Assembly: GCA_026184775.1 (NCBI GenBank)
Contig: JANCYW010000016.1
Coordinates: forward strand, 242,986 to 306,985
Direction: 5' to 3'
Length of the DNA: 64,000 nucleotides
Origin: Cyanidium caldarium
Taxonomy: Eukaryota; Rhodophyta; Bangiophyceae; Cyanidiales; Cyanidiaceae
How positions within the stretch are numbered: the stretch's first letter is position 1; each line of letters starts with the position of its first letter. Below, piece by piece: positions 1 through 9,451 of the stretch. The notes under the pieces were generated by a model that was not told where the DNA came from, did no database searches, and saw only the letters and a list, made by a program, of their open reading frames with translations. The position numbers were made by a program, and so were the translations under genes.

Positions 1-2
1 TC

Positions 3-2384
3 GTGGTCAAGAAAGTGGCCACCGCCGAGGTCAAACTGGCGCTCATCGCCGAACTGGGCGTATTGGAGGTGGTGTTGGCGCGGGCCACTGCGGTATCGGC
101 TCTCTCGTTGCAGTGGACGCAGCTGGTGGGCCAGGTGGTGACGAAGCTGTTGGAGTGCGCCGCCGCGGCCGAATCGGCCTACACCATGGCCGCCTCCGTC
201 CTGGAGCGATGTGTGTTGAGCCCGGCGGTCCGTCGCCAACACTTGAACGCGCGCACGCTGCCAGCCGTGGCCGCCTACGTGGCCTCGACCGCGCCGCATG
301 CCGCTGCGATAGCGTGCCTCGCTCTCGAGGGCGTGGTAGCGGCGCTCGAATGGCGACAGGCGCCGGAGTCGACACCGGCAGACGCTGTCGATGAAGGGGA
401 ATCGGAGGACCGTGACGAGCCCGACGGAGCTGCGGCCTTGTCAGAGCACGACTTGCTGGTGTTCTTCCAGAATACCGCGCGCGCGTACCCCAAACTGGCG
501 TTGGAGGCGCTGCTGCGCACCACGCATCCGCGCGCCACCGCCCTGCTGCTGGTGCACACTGCGAACACCCTCCCCGAGGCGCACCGATCGGCGCTGTGGG
601 AGGCGGCGGCGGCGGCCTTGGCGGCGCCCTTTGTGGACAGGGACTACTTTGAGTTGGTGGTGCGATTTGCCGCTCCGGTGATGCAGGAGCGTCCGTGGCT
701 CTGGGACACTGCCTTGCGCACCTTGATGCTGGCGCTGGCGGCCGACGAGGCCAGCGCGCGGGCCACAGCCGCCACCACGGCGGTGCGCGTCGTGCACGCG
801 TTGCGGCAGACGCTTCTCAGCGGCGCCGCTGCCGCCGCCGCTGCCGCCGAAGAGACTGCGGCGACGCCCGGCAACTCCCCGGTGGATTCCAGCTTGTCAA
901 ACACCGGCGCGCGCCGCCAGCCGTCCCGCGACCCGATCGAGTATCTGCTGGCGCAGCTGCTGCCGCTGATCGGTCTCGGTGTCGAGGACGCCGATCTAGA
1001 GTCGGTGCAGTTGCCCCTCATCGAATGCGTGTCCCTGCTCATCGGTAGCGATGCCATGCCGGCGGACGCTCGTGCTGCCTATCTGGATGCGTTCCTGGGG
1101 CAGCTGGAGTCGGCGGGAATGCTGTCGAGCCGCTTCGGGGCGCAAGCGGTGCTGCGTCTCAGCAAGGGCTTCTCGCCCGCCATGTGTGCGCAGGAGGCGC
1201 CGCTGACGCGCCTGTGGTGTCAGTGCTTGGATGTCGCGTTGCGCGCCGTGGACTGCGCCGCTCCGGATGCCTGCAGCGCGCTGCATCCACTGCTGCATCG
1301 GCTGCTGGAGCTGCTGCCGCTCCCCAGCACCTGTGAGCGCATGGCGCTGTTTGTGGAGGAGCGGCTGCGCGTGGGCACGACGGCGCTGCCCACCGAGCGT
1401 CACCTGGCCGAGGTGGTTTTGCTACTGAATCAGATGTTGACGCGTGTGGGCGCCAAGGCGCGTCTCGCTCAGGAATGCGTGTTTGAGCCGCTGGTCGAGG
1501 CGCTGCTGCTCTGGTTCCCGCTGCTGCCGGCGGCGACCGGCAAGAGCGCGGCCGGTGCCGCTGGAGCTCGTCGCGCGGCGCTGATGTCGGAGGTGGCGCG
1601 CGAGCGCGTCGAGTTGCGCTCGTTGCTGCTCCTGTACCTTTTCAACTTGCTGAGCGGCGATTGTGCGGAGGTGATGGTGGGCGCTGCGGGCTGTGGCTGG
1701 TGGCGGCGCCTCCAGCAACTGGTGGTGTGCGGCAGCGCCGGCGAGCATCTGCAGTGGAGCGGCGAGCGCGACGAGGCCGCCGCCGTTGCGGTGCCACTGG
1801 AGGAGACGTGCCGCGACGGTCTGACCAAGAGTGCCATTTCGGTGCTACTGTTGGCGGCGGAGCAATGGAGCGGTCGCGACGCTGTGCCGGATTGGGACGC
1901 GTCGCTGGTGCAGGGTCTGCCGCGGCTGTTCCGCGTTCCGCCGGCGCTGGCCATCCGCGAGAGTGTGCAGGTGCAGGCGTTGGCGCTAGCCCGCTTGACG
2001 ACGGCGCAAGAGGTGCTGGCGGCGGTTATGGAAGAGGCGTTGCAGGGCGGTTGCGCGGCCGAGGTGTGCAACGAGTACGCACAGTTGCTGCTGCAATTGG
2101 CGGCCGATGAGCGGCTGGAGCCGGATCGCTCCGGAGCGCCACGGGCACAGCCAGACGCCAAAGTCATGCGTCGCGCGCTGCAACTGTTGAAAACGATCGC
2201 CGAGGCGTTGAGGCAAAGAGAGGCGTCGGCAAACTGGACCTCCTCTTCAGCGCTGCAAACGAGCGGCGCGGGCAACGGGGTCGAGGCCGACAACAGCTCG
2301 TCACCGGATTGTGCGTGGTCGGCGTCGTATGGAGCCGGAGCGGGTGATCTGGCGCAAGTGCCGCCGCGGGCGTTTACGCAGTGA
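3..2384 (+). CDS. XPOT: Exportin-T (tRNA nuclear exportin), 5' truncated by window edge
   Basis: The frame is open from the first base, so the true start lies upstream; about 793 C-terminal residues are present. The protein is all-helical and Ala/Leu-rich, as in an importin-beta/exportin HEAT solenoid. By eye it follows exportin-T (Arabidopsis PAUSED, yeast Los1). A segment with LIGSDAMP corresponds to the exportin-T ECxxLLIG helix. It is followed by a LSKGFS motif (near residue 378), and the C-terminal part has LTKSAISVLLLAAEQW before a helix resembling the family end. The family exports mature tRNA from the nucleus with Ran-GTP. The 3' end faces the next gene with 59 bp between stop codons. 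A transportin-3/importin-13 relative is the main alternative. Confidence 0.72.
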   Translation: MVKKVATAEVKLALIAELGVLEVVLARATAVSALSLQWTQLVGQVVTKLLECAAAAESAYTMAASVLERCVLSPAVRRQHLNARTLPAVAAYVASTAPHAAAIACLALEGVVAALEWRQAPESTPADAVDEGESEDRDEPDGAAALSEHDLLVFFQNTARAYPKLALEALLRTTHPRATALLLVHTANTLPEAHRSALWEAAAAALAAPFVDRDYFELVVRFAAPVMQERPWLWDTALRTLMLALAADEASARATAATTAVRVVHALRQTLLSGAAAAAAAAEETAATPGNSPVDSSLSNTGARRQPSRDPIEYLLAQLLPLIGLGVEDADLESVQLPLIECVSLLIGSDAMPADARAAYLDAFLGQLESAGMLSSRFGAQAVLRLSKGFSPAMCAQEAPLTRLWCQCLDVALRAVDCAAPDACSALHPLLHRLLELLPLPSTCERMALFVEERLRVGTTALPTERHLAEVVLLLNQMLTRVGAKARLAQECVFEPLVEALLLWFPLLPAATGKSAAGAAGARRAALMSEVARERVELRSLLLLYLFNLLSGDCAEVMVGAAGCGWWRRLQQLVVCGSAGEHLQWSGERDEAAAVAVPLEETCRDGLTKSAISVLLLAAEQWSGRDAVPDWDASLVQGLPRLFRVPPALAIRESVQVQALALARLTTAQEVLAAVMEEALQGGCAAEVCNEYAQLLLQLAADERLEPDRSGAPRAQPDAKVMRRALQLLKTIAEALRQREASANWTSSSALQTSGAGNGVEADNSSSPDCAWSASYGAGAGDLAQVPPRAFTQ

Positions 2385-2443
2385 CAGGCGCACACGCCAC
2401 CTCTGGGCTTGTTTACCGAGAGCACCACCATCGTCAACACGCG

Positions 2444-3244
2444 CTACTTGCTGTCGGGTGGGGCGTCCAACTTCGTCTTCAGGATGTCCAACGCGATCTG
2501 CGCGCGTTCGGCAACCGAGCGATCCTTGCTCTGCAACAGCGGCTCGAGCAGCGGCAGTGCGCGCGGGTCGCCCAGATCGCCCAACGCGCCGATGGCCGCC
2601 AACTGCACCAGCGGCTCCTCGGCACCGAGCTGCAGCGCCTCCTCCAACAGCGGGAACGCCTCGCGCGCGCCGAGCTCGCCCAACGCCGCAATGACGCTAA
2701 ACCGCACCACCCAGTCTTTGGAGTTGCGAAAAGCGTCCTCCAGATCGGGCAGCACCTCGTGCATGCGCAACGCGCCCAGAGTGTCGCTGGCGCCGGCGCG
2801 CACCGTGGCCTCCTCCTGTTCGTTGCGCAGCACCTGCAGCATCGCCTCCTTGGTTCGCTGCCGATCGTAGCCGCCCACCGTGGCGAACAGGGTGACCGCC
2901 GCATACCGCACTTGCGAGTCTACGTCTTCCAGCATGTTCATAAGCGTGTTGAAGCGGTCTGGATCCTCCAGATATCGCAGCAGGTGCACGCCGCGAGCTC
3001 GCTCGCCTGGCGACTCGGACTGCAAGCGCACGGCGATCTCGTCCGCGCCCGGTATGGGCTCTGACTCAGAGGCTGAGTCGTTCATTGCGATGAGCGGCCC
3101 GAGAGAAGAGGCCGGCCGAGTTCGACGTGCCACGCGGTAAGCCAGCAGCCGCACGGTGCTCCTGCCCTCAGGTGTTCTGAGCGACGGCCGCGCGCGGTCC
3201 CATCGCGCCCACCGCTGCCACCGACAGTATCCGGCAACGAACAT
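2444..3244 (-). CDS. Plastid-targeted HEAT/PBS-lyase-repeat protein (NblB-like)
   Basis: 266 residues from the ATG at 3244; the frame continues upstream only to a GTG. The protein starts MFVAGYCRWQRW, a red-algal plastid transit peptide with Phe at position 2, rich in Arg and lacking acids for about 75 residues. The mature part, from about MNDSASE, is a run of roughly six short HEAT repeats of the phycobilin-lyase type. Repeats carry D(S/P)(R)QVRYAAV, VRAGASDTLGAL, WVVRFSVIAALGELG and LVQLAAIGALGDLGDPRALPLL. This pattern matches cyanobacterial and plastid NblB-like proteins linked to phycobilisome or chlorophyll-protein turnover. Red algae have phycobilisomes, so a bilin-related role is plausible. 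The exact function cannot be read from the sequence. Confidence 0.75.
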   Translation of the reverse strand: MFVAGYCRWQRWARWDRARPSLRTPEGRSTVRLLAYRVARRTRPASSLGPLIAMNDSASESEPIPGADEIAVRLQSESPGERARGVHLLRYLEDPDRFNTLMNMLEDVDSQVRYAAVTLFATVGGYDRQRTKEAMLQVLRNEQEEATVRAGASDTLGALRMHEVLPDLEDAFRNSKDWVVRFSVIAALGELGAREAFPLLEEALQLGAEEPLVQLAAIGALGDLGDPRALPLLEPLLQSKDRSVAERAQIALDILKTKLDAPPDSK

Positions 3245-3600
3245 CGCCACCCGCGAGTCTAGCGTGGGATGGGCTGCAGTTGAGCGTAAAATTTCGGTTT
3301 GCAACGACGAAATGGCGGCCGCGCCGCGGAGCTCCACGGCCGGGCAGCCCTACGAGCGAGCTCGCTCAGGTCGCCCCGGGCCGGAATCGCGTGCCCTCGG
3401 TGGAAAAATAAGGGACGCCTGGTTAGGGAATGATGCCCGAGGGAAACAGCTGCGATGGGTCTGCGAGCCAGTCGCTGAACCGGTCTCGCGGCCTCGCAGG
3501 GTGAAGCGGAGGTGATGGTGTGCCGGGCAGGCGGGTGGTTGAGGACGGCAGGAAAGGAACACGGGAGTCGTTACGGGGAGCTGACATCGCACTGGGGAAT
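3245..3600. promoter_or_regulatory. Divergent intergenic region (HEAT protein / ABCC transporter)
   Basis: 356 bp between two divergent ATG codons. It must hold both promoters. No convincing TATA box, repeat or RNA gene was seen; the ABCC frame stays open back to 3520 but only with a GTG. Confidence 0.4.
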
Positions 3601-6600
3601 ATGAGCGACAGGAATGAGATGTCGGACGGGACACCTTCTTCGGACGAGGAGCGCGTGGAGGTGAGTGACGGGCGGATGCGGGAAGCGGCGGCGGACATTG
3701 GGTCATCACTTCACCCCGAGGCGGAGGAGTTTGCTTTCGGGGCGCGCGACGAGTCGGATTCCCACGAGGTGCAACCGGCGGCGGACATTGCCTCCTCGCC
3801 GCACCCCGAGGCGGAGGAGTTTGCTTTCGGGGCGCGCGACGAGTCGGATTCCCACGAGGTGCAACCGGCGGCGGACAGTGCTTCCTCGCCGCACCCCGAG
3901 GCGGAGGATTCGATTGTCGCGGCGCCAGAGGATTCCGATCCCGACGATATATCTGCGCTACAGAATGGCGCGGCGACGCGCTCCGTCCCCTCCATGGTCA
4001 ACGCTTCCTACTTCACGTACGGTACGTCGGGCGTCGGCCGCACCGACTATCATCGATATCTGCAGACGCGGTGGTCCCAGAACGGCGCTGAAGAGGGAGA
4101 TGCGGCACCGTACACGCGAGCCGAGCTGCCGGAGACGCACGCCAACGTGGTGTCGCGGTGGACGTTCTGGTGGTTCGAGTCGCTGGTGTGGCGCGGCTGG
4201 CGGCGCCCGCTCGAGGACTCGGACCTGTACGATATGATCGCCGACGACAAGGCGGAGCTGCTCTCGCAGCGCTTCCAAAAGGCCTGGCGGGAGTATATGG
4301 CCCGCGAACCGGAGCGCATGGAGAAGCGCCGACGGCGGTTGTTGAAGAAGATGATGCGGCGGCAACGACGACCTCGCCAAGACGGCGACGGCGACGAGCC
4401 ACTGCCCGACATTGACGAGGAACAGTTGCGCTCCCGGTGGCCGATGTTTTGGGTGTTGTTTCGCGTGCATCGGCGCATCATTATCGTGACGGCCATTCTC
4501 AAGTTCTTCGACGTCGGTCTGGGACAGATCTCGCCCATCTTTGTGAACTACTTTCTGACGTGGCTGGAGACGCCAGGCGCGCCCCGCTCGGTGGGCTTTC
4601 TGTGGGCGCTGGCGATCTTCTTGTCGCCGTTCCTCAAGGCGTTCGTGGAGAACCAGTACTACTACCTGGCGTTTCGGTTGGCGGTGCGCGTCCGCGGCGA
4701 GGTGCAGTCGACGGTGTACGACAAGTCGCTGGCGCTGAGTCCGGGGGCACGTGCCCAGACCACCACCGGCGAGGTGGTGAACCACATGCAGCTGGATGCG
4801 CAACGTCTCAGCGATTTCATGCAGTACTCGCAGACGCTGTGGGCGGGGCTGCTGCAGATCGCCGCCTCGTTGACGCTGCTGATCGTGTACCTCGGCTACA
4901 GCGGCCTGATCGGATTCGGGCTGGCGCTGCTTCTCGTGCCGCTGCAGGCGTACCTGGTGAAGCTGCTGTCGGCGTTTCGCAGTTTGACGTTCGGTTTCAC
5001 CGACCGGCGCGTCAAGCTACTCAACGAGATGTTCCAGGGCGTCAAGGCGATGAAGCTGTACGCGTGGGAGGAGCCGCTGTGCGACAAGGTGACCGGCATT
5101 CGGGAGCAGGAACTGGCGGCGTATCGGCGGACGGTGCTGATGCGCACGCTGTTCTACGTAGTGCTGTTCGTGATGCCGACGCTGGTGACCGCGGGCACTT
5201 TTGGCTTTTACGGCGGCGTGTTTCGCAACACGCTGAATCCGGCGAACATCTTCGCGGCGCTGACCGTGCTGAACAATCTGCGCTTCCCGCTGATCATGTA
5301 TCCGTTCGTGATCACGGCGCTTGTGGACGCGCGGCTCGGGGTGATGCGACTACAACGCTTCCTGGCGCTGGAGGAGATTGAGAAACGCCAGCGCACCAGT
5401 GAGGACGGTGTGAAAGGGAGTGTCGATGCTGACGACGGCGATGAAGAGGATGAGGGGGAGCTGGACTTGAAGGGCGATGGCGTGCGCAAACCGGCCAGTA
5501 TGCCGATACTGCCGACCCGCAGCGGCGACGGTGGAGTGGCGGCGTTGCGAGTCAGCCGCGACCTGCTGGCCGATCGGGCGCGAACTGCGGGCGTGATGGC
5601 GGACGAGGGCGACAGAGTGACGCCCTCCGCCTCGGACAGCGCCGGGCGACCTAGCACCAGCAGCACCGACAGCAGTGCGAAGGGCGCGGAGACTGCGAAA
5701 ATCAAGGGCTCGTTGGCGGCGCTGCGCCCGTCATCGGATGACGGCCGGGACGCTATTGTGGTACGCGATGCCACGTTCGAGTGGAGCGTCCAACGCACCG
5801 TGCCGATCGCGCCGGTGGTGCACAACGTTGCCGCGGCCGTGCCCCGGTGGCGGCGCTGTCTGCCGTCGTGGCTACCATGGATCGGACGACCGCGGCCGCC
5901 GAGCGGCCCGCGTGAAAAGCGCCTGGTGGAGCTCACCGTGGCGGTGCCCAAAGTGTCGCTGCGCGTACCGCGCGGTGCCCTGGTGGGCATTGTGGGCCGC
6001 GTCGGCTCCGGCAAGTCGTCGCTGATCTCAGGGCTGCTGGGCGACCTGCGTCGCGCCTCCGGCAGCGTCACCGTGCACGGCTCCATAGCGTATGCCGCCC
6101 AGAACGCCTGGATCTACAACGGCACCGTGCGCGACAACATCCTCTTCGGCTTGCCTTACGACGAGAAGTGGTATCGGCGCGCAGTGTACGTCAGCGCGCT
6201 CAACGCCGATTTGGACATGCTGCCGGCCGGCGACCTGACCGAGATCGGCGAGAAGGGCATCAACCTGAGCGGCGGCCAGAAACAGCGGGTGAGCGTGGCG
6301 CGGCTGGTGTATGCGCGGGCCGACGTGAACGTGCTGGACGACCCGCTGTCGGCGCTGGATGCGCATGTGGGCGCGCACGTGTTCGAAAAGGTGCTGTCCA
6401 GCGAGCGCGGCGTGTTGCGCCACCGGACGCGCGTGCTGGTGACCAACCACCTGCAGGTGGTGTCGCGCTGCGACTGGGTGGTGGTGATGGAGGCGGGCCA
6501 GGTGGTGGCGCAGGGCCCGTGGCACCAACTGATGCACGATTCGTCGGCGTTTCGGGAGATGATGGCGGCGCTGCATGCGTCGGAGAAGCGGGAGGGGGAG

Positions 6601-8616
6601 GAGCAGGAGCGGCAGACGTCGAGCGACGGCGATGAAGCGTTGAAGCTGCACGATGAGCTGGACAAGTTGCGCGATCACACCGAGACCACTTTCGACGACG
6701 CGACCGCCGCCGCCGACGCCGCCCGCCGCCAGGAGCAGATCAAGGACAAGCAGGCCGGCGAGCTGGTGGTCACCGAGGAGATCCAACGCGGCCACGTGCC
6801 GCTGCGGGTGTACTGGCGCTACGCCAAGGACTGCGGCAGCCCGCTGCTGTTTCTGGTGGTGGTGTCGCTGTTCTTCTTCTCGTCGGGCGAGTCGGTGGTG
6901 AATAATTGGTGGCTGAGCTACTGGTCGGAGCATTTCGACCAGCGCTCGCTGGGATTCTTCTTGGGCATCTACTTCGGGCTGGCACTGTTCCACGCGCTGA
7001 TGACGTTCGTGCGCACCTACTGGTTTCTGATCCTGGCGCTAGTGGCCGCCAAGCGCTTGCACGAATACCTGCTGCACTCGGTGCTGTGCGCGCCGATGGC
7101 GTTCTACGACGTCACCCCGGTGGGCCGCATTCTGGTGCGCTTCAGCCGCGACATGATGCAGATCGACTTCCAGCTGTCGCAGGTGTTCAACTCGTTCCTG
7201 CAGCAGTTGGCGTCGATTGTGGGCTCGTACGTGTACATCGCGGTGATCTTTCCGATCTTCGTGGCGGCCCTGGTGCCGGTGCTGATCCTGTACGTGCTGT
7301 TGTGGCGGCTGTACAACCCGGCCAACATCCAATTTCGGCGGCTGGACAGCGTCAGCAAGGCGCCCATTTACGCGCACTTCAGCGAGACGCTCAACGGTCT
7401 GACGACGATACGTGCGTACGATCGCGAGCCGTACATGCGGGCGGTGAACCGCGAGCGCATTGACATCAACCAGCGCGCCTACTTTCACCAAATTGTGGGC
7501 AATCGGTGGCTGGCGCTGCGGCTGGAGGTGCTCGGCTCCATCCTGGTGTTCATCACTGCCATCTTTGGCGTGACCTCCAACGGCAGCACGTACGTGGGCA
7601 ACGTGGGCCTGGCGCTGGCGTACTCGCTGTCGGTGACTTCGGCGCTGAGCATGGCGGTGCGCTCCATCACCGAGGTGGAGCAGCAGATGAACTCGGTGGA
7701 GCGCAACATCTACTACACCGACTCGATCCCGCACGAGCACCTGGACGGCGAGGATGCGCCGCCAGACTGGCCCAGCCGCGGCACCATTCAGTTCGAGGGG
7801 GTGTCGATGCGGTATCGGCCGAATTTGCCGCTGGTGCTGCAGGACGTGTCGATGGTGATCGAGGGCGGCGAGCGGGTGGGCGTGCTGGGGCGCACTGGCT
7901 CGGGCAAGTCGTCGCTCATCGCGGTGCTGTTCCGGCTGGTGGAGCTGTCGGACGGCGGCAGCGGTCGGGTGCTGATCGACGGCGTCGATATTGCCGCGCT
8001 GAAGCTGCGGCAGTTGCGCGCGCGGCTGACTATCATCCCGCAGGATCCGGTGCTCTTCTCTGGCACCGTGCGCACCAACCTCGATCCGTTCGGGCGGTAC
8101 GCGGATCACGACTTGTGGGATGCGCTGCGCAACGCCAACCTGGATACGGCGGTGAGCATCATGTCGCAGGGGCTGGAGTCGCCGGTGTCGGAGTACGGGG
8201 AGAATCTGTCGGCCGGCCAACGGCAGTTGATCTGCCTGGCGCGGGCGCTGTTGCGGCGTCCGCGCATTTTGGTCAGCGACGAGGCCACCTCGTCGGTGGA
8301 CTTGCAGACCGATCAGCTGATCCAGGAGGTGATACGCGACAAGTTCGAGCACGCCACCGTGATTGCCATCGCGCACCGGCTGTTCACGCTGGCCGATTTC
8401 GACACCGCGCTGGTCATGAGCCACGGCCGCGTGGCAGAGCACGACGACCCCGGCGTGTTGCTGCAGCAGCCGCAAGGCCAGTTTACGCACTTTGTGGACT
8501 CGATCGGACCGCAGGGCAGTCGAGTGTTCCGCGGGCTGATCGCGGCGCGCGCCGAGATGCGGCGGCGGCGGCGTCGCGAGCGACAGAATAGAGTCAGGGC
8601 AGAAGAAGTGGACTGA
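3601..8616 (+). CDS. ABC transporter, ABCC/MRP subfamily
   Basis: 1671 residues from the first ATG in frame (MSDRNEMSD); the frame upstream begins with GTG. The N-terminus is acidic and disordered and carries a 30-residue tandem repeat (see separate entry). Then come TMD1 (about residues 280-610), NBD1 with Walker A GRVGSGKSS, signature LSGGQKQR and Walker B VNVLDDPLSALD, an acidic linker, TMD2, and NBD2 with GRTGSGKSS, LSAGQRQL and ILVSDEATSSVD. The order TMD-NBD-TMD-NBD without a hydrophobic TMD0 is that of short MRPs. The family exports glutathione, glucuronide or metal conjugates across plasma or vacuolar membrane. NBD2 keeps the catalytic Glu, whereas NBD1 has Asp (DDPLSALD), the usual ABCC asymmetry. 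The gene is convergent with the PsbQ-like gene, 89 bp apart. Confidence 0.93.
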   Translation: MSDRNEMSDGTPSSDEERVEVSDGRMREAAADIGSSLHPEAEEFAFGARDESDSHEVQPAADIASSPHPEAEEFAFGARDESDSHEVQPAADSASSPHPEAEDSIVAAPEDSDPDDISALQNGAATRSVPSMVNASYFTYGTSGVGRTDYHRYLQTRWSQNGAEEGDAAPYTRAELPETHANVVSRWTFWWFESLVWRGWRRPLEDSDLYDMIADDKAELLSQRFQKAWREYMAREPERMEKRRRRLLKKMMRRQRRPRQDGDGDEPLPDIDEEQLRSRWPMFWVLFRVHRRIIIVTAILKFFDVGLGQISPIFVNYFLTWLETPGAPRSVGFLWALAIFLSPFLKAFVENQYYYLAFRLAVRVRGEVQSTVYDKSLALSPGARAQTTTGEVVNHMQLDAQRLSDFMQYSQTLWAGLLQIAASLTLLIVYLGYSGLIGFGLALLLVPLQAYLVKLLSAFRSLTFGFTDRRVKLLNEMFQGVKAMKLYAWEEPLCDKVTGIREQELAAYRRTVLMRTLFYVVLFVMPTLVTAGTFGFYGGVFRNTLNPANIFAALTVLNNLRFPLIMYPFVITALVDARLGVMRLQRFLALEEIEKRQRTSEDGVKGSVDADDGDEEDEGELDLKGDGVRKPASMPILPTRSGDGGVAALRVSRDLLADRARTAGVMADEGDRVTPSASDSAGRPSTSSTDSSAKGAETAKIKGSLAALRPSSDDGRDAIVVRDATFEWSVQRTVPIAPVVHNVAAAVPRWRRCLPSWLPWIGRPRPPSGPREKRLVELTVAVPKVSLRVPRGALVGIVGRVGSGKSSLISGLLGDLRRASGSVTVHGSIAYAAQNAWIYNGTVRDNILFGLPYDEKWYRRAVYVSALNADLDMLPAGDLTEIGEKGINLSGGQKQRVSVARLVYARADVNVLDDPLSALDAHVGAHVFEKVLSSERGVLRHRTRVLVTNHLQVVSRCDWVVVMEAGQVVAQGPWHQLMHDSSAFREMMAALHASEKREGEEQERQTSSDGDEALKLHDELDKLRDHTETTFDDATAAADAARRQEQIKDKQAGELVVTEEIQRGHVPLRVYWRYAKDCGSPLLFLVVVSLFFFSSGESVVNNWWLSYWSEHFDQRSLGFFLGIYFGLALFHALMTFVRTYWFLILALVAAKRLHEYLLHSVLCAPMAFYDVTPVGRILVRFSRDMMQIDFQLSQVFNSFLQQLASIVGSYVYIAVIFPIFVAALVPVLILYVLLWRLYNPANIQFRRLDSVSKAPIYAHFSETLNGLTTIRAYDREPYMRAVNRERIDINQRAYFHQIVGNRWLALRLEVLGSILVFITAIFGVTSNGSTYVGNVGLALAYSLSVTSALSMAVRSITEVEQQMNSVERNIYYTDSIPHEHLDGEDAPPDWPSRGTIQFEGVSMRYRPNLPLVLQDVSMVIEGGERVGVLGRTGSGKSSLIAVLFRLVELSDGGSGRVLIDGVDIAALKLRQLRARLTIIPQDPVLFSGTVRTNLDPFGRYADHDLWDALRNANLDTAVSIMSQGLESPVSEYGENLSAGQRQLICLARALLRRPRILVSDEATSSVDLQTDQLIQEVIRDKFEHATVIAIAHRLFTLADFDTALVMSHGRVAEHDDPGVLLQQPQGQFTHFVDSIGPQGSRVFRGLIAARAEMRRRRRRERQNRVRAEEVD
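3688..3912 (+). repeat. 90-bp in-frame tandem repeat (2.5 copies) in ABCC N-terminus
   Basis: Units at 3688-3777 and 3778-3867 are almost identical at the nucleotide level (30 codons each), and a half unit follows to about 3912. Each unit encodes AADI(G/A)SS(L/P)HPEAEEF, then FGARDESDSHEV. Near-identity of synonymous positions indicates recent slippage or unequal exchange, so copy number may vary between strains. Confidence 0.9.
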
Positions 8617-8705
8617 ATGTGTAAAGAGTAGGGAAAGCATGTGATGGAAGGGTGCAACAGGCGACCAAAACTGTTCAGCGAGCCCGAGGTTTATACCCGC
8701 TCCCA

Positions 8706-9275
8706 CTACAGACTTAGCTTGGCGTCCTGCAAGTAGGCGTCGTAAGCTTCGCGCGCCTTTTGCAGCTGCTGGCGGCGACCGTCGGCGTCGGGCGAGCCGC
8801 CCGCCCGTTCCAGCGCCCGCTCCATGGCGCTCACCTTGGCGCGTAGCGCCTTGGTCTTTTCGGACTCGAAGTTGTCCGAGTAGACGCCGGCGTATATGCG
8901 CATGGCCCGTGCCAAGTTGGTCACTTGCTTGGTGATCTCGTTATCATATCCCGAGCGGCTCCCGGGATGGTCGTCGGCGTCCCGCGCCAGCCGCTCGAAC
9001 AGGTCGCGTCCCTGTCCGATACGGCTCGAGTATCTGTCAAACGCCCGCTTGGCGCTTGTGGGTGTAAAGTCCGCAGCGGCCGGGGCGACGGACTGCACCC
9101 AGGGTAACGAGCCCGCCACCACCGTGGTGACCAGCGTGCGCAGCAGGAACGCGCGGCGAGACAGGGCGGGTCCGGTTGCGTCCAGGCGAAGGAGAGCTGG
9201 AGCGTGTTTTCGCCCACTACGCCGCACGGCTCTGTGAGTCCCCGAGCAGCGCGGGGTGGCGGCGTTGATGAACAT
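8706..9275 (-). CDS. Thylakoid-lumen PsbQ-like protein with twin-arginine signal
   Basis: 189 residues from ATG at 9275, starting MFINAATPR (Phe at position 2, red-algal plastid transit type). A second signal follows: SRRAFLLRTLVTTVVAG and then APAAA before DFTPTS. This is a twin-arginine thylakoid signal with an Ala-rich cleavage site. The mature part (about 120 residues) is a four-helix, charged, Lys/Arg-rich protein without cysteines. Bipartite targeting plus a small helical bundle fits the PsbQ/PsbQ' extrinsic proteins of photosystem II in red algae, though the mature length is short for classical PsbQ'. It diverges from cpFtsY across 176 bp, so both plastid genes share one promoter region. 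Confidence 0.6.
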   Translation of the reverse strand: MFINAATPRCSGTHRAVRRSGRKHAPALLRLDATGPALSRRAFLLRTLVTTVVAGSLPWVQSVAPAAADFTPTSAKRAFDRYSSRIGQGRDLFERLARDADDHPGSRSGYDNEITKQVTNLARAMRIYAGVYSDNFESEKTKALRAKVSAMERALERAGGSPDADGRRQQLQKAREAYDAYLQDAKLSL

Positions 9276-9451
9276 GAAGGCAGCGCAAGAATATCGTCGG
9301 TCGTCTCGGCGGGGACGTGCGTCCTGCCGAGCGCTCGAACCCGAGCGCGATCCGCCGTCGAGCAGCCGGCGCGTCTCGCCGCGCCCTTCAGCGTCTCGTC
9401 GGGGCGTTCTCTTTCCACGGCAGACGTCGCGAATTGACCACCCCGGGAGGC

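Noticed and set aside
7039-8706. 555-codon minus-strand ORF opposite the ABCC transporter
   Set aside because: His/Gln/Arg-rich antisense shadow of a strongly conserved NBD2/TMD2; no domain of its own.
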